From Candidatus Iainarchaeum sp. (GTDB lineage: Archaea > Iainarchaeota > Iainarchaeia > Iainarchaeales > UBA10191): a DNA stretch of 64,000 nt. The position numbers were made by a program, and so were the translations under genes. The stretch covers positions 85,141 to 149,140 of the forward strand of contig JAUSFL010000008.1 in the NCBI GenBank assembly GCA_030649735.1, written 5' to 3'. Every line of letters begins with the position of its first letter. Within the stretch, counting starts at the first letter, position 1. Below the pieces are notes generated by a model. It was not told the DNA's origin, made no database searches, and saw only the letters and a list, made by a program, of their open reading frames with translations. Below, piece after piece: positions 56,893 through 64,000 of the stretch.

Positions 56893-58155
56893 TTAAATGA
56901 GACTCTTTAATTTTGCCAATTCTTTGATTTTTACTTTCTCTTGTTTGCCTGTTTCCAGGTTCTTTAAAGTCAATTCGCCGCTTTTGAGCTCGTTTTCTCC
57001 CACAATCAGAACGTAAGGGATTTTTTTCTTGCTTGCGAACTCCATGTTTTTTGTCAAAGACCTTTGCATCAGGTCGTTTTCCACATTCAATCCCAAGTTT
57101 CTCAAGTCCCTTGCAATCTCAAGGCTTTTTTTTCCTGCCTCAAATCCTATTGGAACAACCATTATTTGCGTTTTTTGGACCCTGACTTCTTTTTCCCTCA
57201 AGTCCAAAAGCCTGTCAATTCCAAAACTTATTCCAACAGCCGGTGTTGGAGAGCCTCCGTAAGTTTCAATCAGCTTGTCATATCTTCCGCCGCCTCCAAC
57301 GCTTGGCGCTCCTTCAACGCTAATTTCAAAAACATTTCCAGTATAATATTCAAGCCCGCGTGCAAGGCTTGCGTCAAATTTCACGAATTCTCCAAGGCCT
57401 GCCTTTTCACAGTACTCGAGCAGTTCTTTCAAGTCATTCAGCCCAGTTTTTTCCTTTATAATTTTTTCAATTCTTTCAATGCTGTTCTCTTTTATGGCGT
57501 TAAGGATTTTTGTGGAAATTTCCTTTCCATCAAGCTCTTTTTTCACACCGTCAATTCCAATCTTGTCAAGCTTGTCCAAAGAACGCATGCAATCTTTCAA
57601 TTGCTCTTTCTTCACTCCGCAAGCCAGGGCTATTTCTTCAAGCAATTGCTTGTTTGAAACTTTAATTGTAAAAGTAAAACTCAAGTCTTTCATTATCTTG
57701 TAAGCCAAGGCAATTATTTCAAAATCTGCCATTATTGAATTGCTGCCAATAATGTCAGCATCTGCTTGGGTGAATTCGCGGTAGCGTTTTGCTCCAGGCC
57801 TGTCATAGCGGTACACTTTTCCAATTTCAAAACGCTTGAAAGGCTTTGAAAGCTGCGGGTTTCCAGCTATGACGCGCGCAAGCGGAACAGTCAAGTCAAA
57901 CCTTAAGCCGAGCTCGCGGTCGCTCTTGTCTTTGAAATAATAAATCTCGTCCTTGATTGCCTCTCCAGCGCTTTCTTTAATTGCAAGGATTTCAAAGCTT
58001 TCAACAACTGGAGTCTCCAATGGCTCAAAGCCGTAGGCTTCGAATTCTTTCCTGACTCTGTCAAGCATTGCCTGTTTTTTTGAAGCTTGCTCTGGCAATA
58101 AATCGCGCATTCCGCGAACTGCCTGAAAGCTCAAACGTTGTGCGGTCTTTTCCAT
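56893..58155 (-). CDS. hisS: histidyl-tRNA synthetase
   Basis: RGMRDLLPE, RYDRPGAKRYREFTQADADIIG, ARGLEYYTGNVFEI, GGGGRYDKLI. Confidence 0.95.
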   Translation of the reverse strand: MEKTAQRLSFQAVRGMRDLLPEQASKKQAMLDRVRKEFEAYGFEPLETPVVESFEILAIKESAGEAIKDEIYYFKDKSDRELGLRFDLTVPLARVIAGNPQLSKPFKRFEIGKVYRYDRPGAKRYREFTQADADIIGSNSIMADFEIIALAYKIMKDLSFTFTIKVSNKQLLEEIALACGVKKEQLKDCMRSLDKLDKIGIDGVKKELDGKEISTKILNAIKENSIERIEKIIKEKTGLNDLKELLEYCEKAGLGEFVKFDASLARGLEYYTGNVFEISVEGAPSVGGGGRYDKLIETYGGSPTPAVGISFGIDRLLDLREKEVRVQKTQIMVVPIGFEAGKKSLEIARDLRNLGLNVENDLMQRSLTKNMEFASKKKIPYVLIVGENELKSGELTLKNLETGKQEKVKIKELAKLKSLI

Positions 58156-58169
58156 TTCATTCAGCTCCT

Positions 58170-59102
58170 TTAATTTTGAATTGCCTTCTTATTAAGTTTT
58201 TTTCCCTTTTCTTCAAAGCCAGCCTCATTTAACACTGTTTTTTCAAGTTCTCTGCGCTTTAGTTCGTTCCAGACTTGCGCGTAATCAACCTGGCTTTCGG
58301 CAAGGCAGACTGTAAGGAAGTAAAGCAAGTCCGCGGCTTCCCAAATTATTTTGCCTTTCTTTCCTTCAATGATTGCCTGGCAAAGCTCGAAGGACTCTTC
58401 ATTGAGTTTTTTCAAGGCCTTTCTTTCACGCACTATTTTTGCAGTGTAGCTTTCTGCGCTTCCTTCCTTGATTCTTTCCTTCACTGTTTGAGAAAGCCTT
58501 TCAAGCTGGCTTTCAGGCTCTCTTTCCCCGATTAAAACCCAATCGCTTTGGAAAAAGACAGAAATTATTTTCAACGCGTTTTCTTTCAATGCCTTTCCAG
58601 TGCAGACTATTTCAACGCAATAGTCAAACAATCCTTCAGAAACCGCGGTTTCCAAACCGCCATTCAGGCATTCGGTCTCATACTCAAAGCCGTCGCGCGA
58701 TAGCTTTTCCAAAAAAGCCTTGCTTAATCCCTCAAACTTGGAATTCAACGCAATGCGCAAGACTTTTCCTTTTTCCAAAGGCCTTGCCCCAATCAGGCAA
58801 AGAGACGGTTTTTTGAGCAAAAAGCTTTCATCATTCCATTCAATGCTTTCAATAATTGAAGTCTTGACCTGTTTTTTGCAGCAGTATTCCTGGAATAAAT
58901 CGTTTCCAGTAAGCCCGAATGCCTTAATTCCTTTAGAGTTGAATTCTTCCACGAGCTTTGGAATGTCTTCTCCTCTAAGGCGCAGGATTTTGATTTTTGG
59001 AAACTTGCTTTTCACGCTTTCCAGCATTGCAAAATCCTGCTTTAGCCCAGTGTTTTTAGGCAGTATTAGGTAAGTGAAGGCAATCGCCTTCTTTTTTTTC
59101 AA
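58170..59102 (-). CDS. fusion of HisG-like ATP phosphoribosyltransferase and HisE-like phosphoribosyl-ATP pyrophosphatase
   Basis: RGEDIPKLVEEFNSKGIKAFGLTGNDLFQE; GLETAVSEGLFDYCVEIVCTGKALKENAL; C-terminal KLNEESFELCQAIIEGKKGKIIWEAADLLYFLTVCLA. Confidence 0.7.
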   Translation of the reverse strand: MKKKKAIAFTYLILPKNTGLKQDFAMLESVKSKFPKIKILRLRGEDIPKLVEEFNSKGIKAFGLTGNDLFQEYCCKKQVKTSIIESIEWNDESFLLKKPSLCLIGARPLEKGKVLRIALNSKFEGLSKAFLEKLSRDGFEYETECLNGGLETAVSEGLFDYCVEIVCTGKALKENALKIISVFFQSDWVLIGEREPESQLERLSQTVKERIKEGSAESYTAKIVRERKALKKLNEESFELCQAIIEGKKGKIIWEAADLLYFLTVCLAESQVDYAQVWNELKRRELEKTVLNEAGFEEKGKKLNKKAIQN

Positions 59103-59215
59103 AATATTCTTTTTCTATGCTTTTCGCTGTATTCATTCAAAAAACCTCCATTTTAGAATTTGAAAAATCCAGGAAGTTAAAGGTGAAGTGAATCACTTTT
59201 TGCCCGGAATTTTAG

Positions 59216-59288
59216 GGCCGCGACCGGGAATTGAACCCGGGTTTCAAGAGCCACAGTCTTGAGTCCTAACCACTGGACGATCGCAGCC
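59216..59288 (-). tRNA. tRNA-His(GTG)
   Basis: G-1:C73 pair encoded; GCTGCGA/TCGCGGC acceptor; CAAGA-CTGTGGC-TCTTG. Confidence 0.92.
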
Positions 59289-59541
59289 ATGCTTGGCTTT
59301 GCCTGCAAGCAAAAGCTAGAGCTTACAGTACAATTTGGTAATAATGCTTTAGAATAAGAGTTCACAGGTGTGAAAAGATTGTTCTCCAATCTGCCAAAAT
59401 CAATTTCATTGGCAGGTTTTTCTAATGTGAAGACACTCACTTTTCATACTTGTCAAACTAATTGTTTTAGAAAAGGCTTTTAAACAAGAGCCGAAAAAAG
59501 CCCTCTTTTCATTGAAATGTGATGAATTAGGAATTGAAATT

Positions 59542-59623
59542 GCAGGAGGGAGGACTTGCACCCCCGAAGGCACTAAGCCACTGGCGCCTAAAGCCAGCCG
59601 AATTGCTGCTATCGGACTCCTGC
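59542..59623 (-). tRNA. tRNA-Leu(TAG), class II
   Basis: GCAGGAG/CTCCTGC acceptor; CTGGC-TTTAGGC-GCCAG; long variable arm. Confidence 0.85.
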
Positions 59624-59628
59624 AGTTT

Positions 59629-59771
59629 GGCCACGCCGGGAGTCGAACCCGGGTCGAAAGCTGTTTGCGGACTTTTCGTTTTTCTTTTTGGGATAACGTA
59701 ACACTTTTTCTTTTTTTAAGAGAAAAAGGGTCCGCCGCAAGCTTTTATGCTATCCACTACACCACGCAGCC
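59629..59771 (-). tRNA. tRNA-Arg(GCG) with a 72-nt intron at 37/38 (59663-59734)
   Basis: GGCTGCG/CGTGGCC acceptor; AAAGC-TTGCGG|intron|A-GCTTT; GCGGAC/GTCCGC central helix. Confidence 0.85.
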
Positions 59772-59806
59772 GTTCTGAAATGATTATTGCTAAAATTTGT
59801 TTTTAA

Positions 59807-60781
59807 TTAGTTTCCTGTTTTTTTGAGAATCAGCAATATTATTGCCGTAAAAAAGCCTGAAAGATTGACTATTATGATGTTTCCGACAAGGAGGAATGCT
59901 GAGGTTATTGAGAATGCTGCAATCAGCCAGTAGAATTCCTCGATTTTTTGAATGAATGGAATTTGCTTTTTTATTGTGTCAAAATCAATGCTTTGCTTCA
60001 AGGAATTCATGTTTTCCTGTGATTTTTGCTTGGCTAATTCTTTTGCTGCCGGGCTGTCAATTTGGGTTTCCAAATTAGTCATCATTTGTACGAAAGACTG
60101 GGCGTCAGGGTCTTGGCTTGCTTTGAGCTTTTCAAACTGCGGGGTAGAGGTTATTTGTTGCAGTGACTGTTTTCCTACCTGAATGCTTGCGTTTGCAGAG
60201 ATTTCAGCAAGGCCTGAATTGTCTCCGCCTTGATTTAATGCAATGCTTATAGCTTCCTGCTCGAATTCTTGAATGAATTTCTGCTGGTTTTCTGAAACAA
60301 TGTAGCAAGTGCTTACAAAAATGCCTACGGCTATAATCAGGACTGCTTTTTGCGTTGCGTTCGCGCTCGTCCTGAAGGAAACGAATTTCTTGAATTCCTG
60401 CTTTTTCAAGAATGCTGTCTCAATCAATGCGATTATTGAAATCAAGAGAAAGATTGAGAGGAAAATTCTTTCAGTGCTTGCGCCAAAAGCCAATAGCGTG
60501 AACGCTATTCCGATTGCCAATCCAATAAAGCTTGCTTCGTAAACTATTTTTTTATTGTCTTCCTTAAGGCAGAGCGCGTTGATTACTGCAAAATCGATTG
60601 CGGCAATTACCAGGAATGCCAAAAAACCGAAGGAAAGCATTTTTGCGGCTGTTTGCTGCAGGCCTGTCAGGGTTGCAAGCTGGATTGCCTCAAAGCCTGA
60701 ATTGCTCAAGAAATAGCCGCATGCTATTGTGAGGATTGCGATTATTGTCCCGTAGATTATGATTTGCCTTGTGTTTTCCAT
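59807..60781 (-). CDS. hypothetical membrane protein
   Basis: At least five predicted TM segments, 324 aa. Confidence 0.6.
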   Translation of the reverse strand: MENTRQIIIYGTIIAILTIACGYFLSNSGFEAIQLATLTGLQQTAAKMLSFGFLAFLVIAAIDFAVINALCLKEDNKKIVYEASFIGLAIGIAFTLLAFGASTERIFLSIFLLISIIALIETAFLKKQEFKKFVSFRTSANATQKAVLIIAVGIFVSTCYIVSENQQKFIQEFEQEAISIALNQGGDNSGLAEISANASIQVGKQSLQQITSTPQFEKLKASQDPDAQSFVQMMTNLETQIDSPAAKELAKQKSQENMNSLKQSIDFDTIKKQIPFIQKIEEFYWLIAAFSITSAFLLVGNIIIVNLSGFFTAIILLILKKTGN

Positions 60782-60793
60782 TTTTGACCAGTT

Positions 60794-61693
60794 TTATTCC
60801 ACAAGAATTTTTACTTCGCCGTTGTTTATAATAATGCTTGTTTCTGCCTGGCTCACGAGCTTTCCTTTCTGCTCGTGAAGGATTGGGTATTGGTGCAGTA
60901 TGCCGCGCTGCATTAATTCTTTCAGCGCGATTTTGCGCTCGAATTCTGAAAGATTTAATTCTTTTTGAATCCATCTTTCGGCGAATGGAAGAGTCCTGTA
61001 TTCTTTTTCCACTAGCGCGAGAATTTTCCTTGCTGTCTGGCCGCGGCAGTTTTGCGGAGCCTGCATTGAAAAAATTTCCACTTCATTTCCTTCCATCACG
61101 TGGCCTTGGCCGTCAGTCGCGAAAGGCTCTATTGCGAAAGCCATTTCATCCTCCAGGACTTTCGAGTCCTTGTTTGCGTGGTTTGGGATTGTCGGGAAAG
61201 CGTGGGTTTCATACTTTGCAAGCCCGTGGCCTGAAAGATTGTAAACTGGATTAAAGCCAAAGCTTTTGATTGTTTTTTCAATCTCTTCGCCAATTTTCCC
61301 AATCTCCAATCCTGGTTTTACCAGCGTTAAGGCATTTTCAAGCGCTTTTTCGCTTGCTTCAACAAGCTTTTGGTTTTTGCCTGAAAAATCAACAGTGCAG
61401 GCGCAGTCTGCAATGAATCCTTCAACGTGCACGCCAATGTCAATTTTTAAAACATCATTTTCCCGGATTTCCAATTCATCATTTATTTTTGGAGTGTAAT
61501 GCGCGGCAACATTGTTTGCTGAAAGGTTTACTGGAAACGCAGGCCTTCCGCCTTCTTCAATGATTTCTTCCTCAATGCCTTCAGCCAAGTCAAAAAGTGT
61601 CATTCCAACTTTAGCGTGCTTGCGCGCATTGGCTTTCACTTTAGTCGCGATTTTTCCAGCCTTAAGGTAGCAATCGAATTCTTCCTTTTCCAT
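60794..61693 (-). CDS. map: methionine aminopeptidase (archaeal type II)
   Basis: GRPAFPVNLSANNVAAHYTP; NLSGHGLAKYETHAFPTIPN; FAIEPFATDGQGHV. Confidence 0.93.
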   Translation of the reverse strand: MEKEEFDCYLKAGKIATKVKANARKHAKVGMTLFDLAEGIEEEIIEEGGRPAFPVNLSANNVAAHYTPKINDELEIRENDVLKIDIGVHVEGFIADCACTVDFSGKNQKLVEASEKALENALTLVKPGLEIGKIGEEIEKTIKSFGFNPVYNLSGHGLAKYETHAFPTIPNHANKDSKVLEDEMAFAIEPFATDGQGHVMEGNEVEIFSMQAPQNCRGQTARKILALVEKEYRTLPFAERWIQKELNLSEFERKIALKELMQRGILHQYPILHEQKGKLVSQAETSIIINNGEVKILVE

Positions 61694-61737
61694 AATTAAA
61701 GATTCCTTGCTTGTTTTTTTAAAATGAGATTTTTTCT

Positions 61738-63891
61738 TTAGCAGTTTGTCCCGATTTCGTCCGCTGCTATGCGCAAGTCTACAATGTCTGTTGCCGTGTC
61801 TGCGTTGAGGTTGTAGGCCAGGTCTTTTTGGTTTATTGCTTTTGCCATTGCGACCAAATCCAAGATGTTTATTGTTCCGTCTTTTTTTGCGTCAGGGCAC
61901 GCGCTTGTTGGGACAATAATGCATTGCCTTTGGATGTTGCATTTTTTTCCTGCTCCGCACAAGACGCCGTTTCCTGTTCCGGCGCTCCAACCGCCATTCC
62001 ATTCGTCGTTTGGCAATTGTGGCTTTGCGTAATAGTTTCCTTTAATTGTGCATTGAGGGACGTTTTGTGCCCACCCACCATTTTCAGCAAGGTCAGGGTT
62101 GTTTGGCTGGTCTTTGTAATGCCAGTGGCTGAATATTTGTCCATTATAGCATAAGAGCCTGTTTGAAGAGTCTCCAGGAATTATTGTATTGGATTGTATT
62201 TTTTGCCCGCTGGAACAGCAGGTTCCTCCTGGCTGGGGTGTTGAGTTATTAGTGCAATCAGTGTCTGTGCAGTCTATTTTTCCGTCGCCGTCATCGTCAA
62301 TGTTATTGGAGCAGTTTTCTGCAGTGAGCGGAATTGCATTATATTCTGTGAAAACCATTATTGAATTAGGCGCAATAGTTTCAGCAATTGGTTGGGTGCT
62401 TGAGAATGGAATTTGGTCGGGGATATAAATAATGTCTCCGGTGGAATTGTCAAATTGGCTTTTTTTAAGACTCTTGATGCTTGACAAACCAGTGCCCGGA
62501 ATGCTGAAGGTTATTGGCTGGCTGTCTGGGTTTACAACCCAAATTGCAATTTTTTGAGGCTCTCCAACTCTTGCGTAATCAATTGCTACAGCGTTTAATT
62601 GAGAGCCTGAACTGACAGTCAATGCCAAGACTCTGAAATCATAGTTTGCTTGGGGAATGCTTTCACTGAGTATTTTCACTGAGTTGAAATTGTATTTTGT
62701 AATGTCGTTGACAGCAACCCCGCGGCCGAGTGTTGCGACAAAACAGCCAGTGCTTCCATTATACCACCATCTTGCTGCGGCGTAAGCGCCTTCCCTAATG
62801 TCTGAGAAAATGTTTTTTGTTGAAATTATTGAATTCTGCAAAACTTTTGCTTTCTTTCTTTCAACTGAAAGATTTTCCCAAGGAATTCCTGAAGATTCTG
62901 CTCCGCAGGACAAATCCCGCGTTTGATCCCCAGCTTCCCCAATTATTATGGGCTTTGTTGTTGAGGCCTTTGCTGAGATTACTTGCTGCGGGCCTGTAGT
63001 GTAATCATGAATTCCAATCGCGTCAATATTGTTTTGAATGTTTTGAAATTCAGCTTGGTTAAAACTCCCGTCAAATCCGATTAATTTAATGCTGCTTAAG
63101 CTTGGATTGCTGTTTAGTTTTGCTTTCATTTGGGAGTAAAGTTCTCTAAAGCTTGCTGGGTATTTTTTTGTCTGGTCTCTTGGGTGGTAAGCCCAATCCC
63201 CATTAGGCTCATTCCATAATGAAATGAATTGGATGTTATTGAATCCTTTGGTGTTCACAATATAGTCCAGGCTGTCGGCAAGCACTCTTGAAAATATGTC
63301 GGCAGAGTAAGGGTGGTCTGATTCAACGCCTTTCGTTGAATTTCGGCTTGTTTTATCTGAGTTACTGCAAGTTCCCGGGTCGCCAGCATACATTCTATGG
63401 CAAAACCTGTTTTGTAAGTTTGTGGGGTCATTGTGGCTTATTTCTGAAAGCCAGAAGTATTGGTCTGGCCAGCAGTTTGTCACTGGCCAAAGGGCAGTGG
63501 TTTGGCATGTCCAATAATTTGTTCCGCTTACGGAAGAATTCAAAAATTTTCCTCCAGTGTCCCAATTTGCAAGCTGTATTGTAATGTTTTTGTCTTTTGC
63601 ATACTGCAAAAAGCCATACAGTCCTTGCATGTCTGTGGCTTCATAAGTTCTTTGCGTTTCTGAAGGCGCATACCATGAAGGACTCCAGCCGAGAACTCTT
63701 GCGAATTGCATGTGCGTACTGTCAAGAAGCGGTCTAAGTTCGCTGTCTGTCCACTGAAAGCTTGTTGAATTAACATTCCATCCAACGCCCTTAAAATTGT
63801 GCGTTGGGCTTGCAAAATTAATGCTTACAGTAACGCCAAATGTGAAAGGCAAAACCAGCAGAAAAGCCAAAAGCAATATTTGTAATTTCAT
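61738..63891 (-). CDS. secreted glycoside hydrolase-like (clan-A-type) protein with C-terminal dockerin-like module
   Basis: Signal peptide; FISLWNEPNGDW and PIIIGEAGDQ catalytic-like motifs; DGTINILDLVAMAKAIN...TDIVDLRIAADEIGTNC. Confidence 0.75.
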   Translation of the reverse strand: MKLQILLLAFLLVLPFTFGVTVSINFASPTHNFKGVGWNVNSTSFQWTDSELRPLLDSTHMQFARVLGWSPSWYAPSETQRTYEATDMQGLYGFLQYAKDKNITIQLANWDTGGKFLNSSVSGTNYWTCQTTALWPVTNCWPDQYFWLSEISHNDPTNLQNRFCHRMYAGDPGTCSNSDKTSRNSTKGVESDHPYSADIFSRVLADSLDYIVNTKGFNNIQFISLWNEPNGDWAYHPRDQTKKYPASFRELYSQMKAKLNSNPSLSSIKLIGFDGSFNQAEFQNIQNNIDAIGIHDYTTGPQQVISAKASTTKPIIIGEAGDQTRDLSCGAESSGIPWENLSVERKKAKVLQNSIISTKNIFSDIREGAYAAARWWYNGSTGCFVATLGRGVAVNDITKYNFNSVKILSESIPQANYDFRVLALTVSSGSQLNAVAIDYARVGEPQKIAIWVVNPDSQPITFSIPGTGLSSIKSLKKSQFDNSTGDIIYIPDQIPFSSTQPIAETIAPNSIMVFTEYNAIPLTAENCSNNIDDDGDGKIDCTDTDCTNNSTPQPGGTCCSSGQKIQSNTIIPGDSSNRLLCYNGQIFSHWHYKDQPNNPDLAENGGWAQNVPQCTIKGNYYAKPQLPNDEWNGGWSAGTGNGVLCGAGKKCNIQRQCIIVPTSACPDAKKDGTINILDLVAMAKAINQKDLAYNLNADTATDIVDLRIAADEIGTNC

Positions 63892-63961
63892 TCTTTTTCA
63901 ATTAGTTTCTTTCAAGATTTATACTTTTCCTTATGGAATTATTCAAGTGGTTTTAAAATGG

Positions 63962-64000
63962 CTAGCAGTTTGTCCCGATTTTGTCCGCGGCTGCGCGCAA
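63962..64000 (-). CDS. C-terminal end of a second dockerin-like paralog (truncated by window)
   Basis: Encodes ...RAAADKIGTNC*; DNA nearly identical to the 3' end of 61738-63891. Confidence 0.6.
   Translation of the reverse strand: MRAAADKIGTNC

Noticed and set aside
59177-59440. 87-aa minus-strand ORF
   Set aside because: It overlaps the complete tRNA-His gene and has no recognisable protein features.

Overview
This is an archaeal chromosomal window, probably from a DPANN/Diapherotrites-like lineage (taxonomy is inference). The archaeal signs are split RNAP rpoB'/rpoB'' plus rpoH, deoxyhypusine synthase, tRNA genes with introns at position 37/38, and a C/D-box sRNA candidate. Most of it is ordinary core content: PPDK, CTP synthase, HisRS, RpiA, methionine aminopeptidase, transporters, secreted proteins, and ten tRNAs (Asp, Tyr and Arg with introns). 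The accessory content is more unusual. (1) A ~5.4 kb cargo transposon (41718-47127) has imperfect terminal inverted repeats, subterminal GACTTWATGGGCA repeats and a 9-10 bp target duplication. It carries a SWIM/DDE transposase, a 48-aa ribbon-helix-helix protein missing from the ORF track, and a nuclease-methylase / specificity-like / EVE-like / mini-kinase-like operon. Its insertion splits a secreted LamG-protein gene whose two halves rejoin in frame. (2) That region sits next to tRNA-Glu, and the tRNA 3' end is duplicated at the far boundary. Similar 3'-end duplications flank single-ORF segments at tRNA-Thr(GGT) and tRNA-Tyr, and a LAGLIDADG ORF abuts tRNA-Asp in the same orientation. (3) A HisG-HisE fusion lies between hisS and tRNA-His. 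(4) Tandem dockerin-bearing secreted proteins occur, with a third copy cut by the window edge. All domain calls come from reading motifs; no database search was run.
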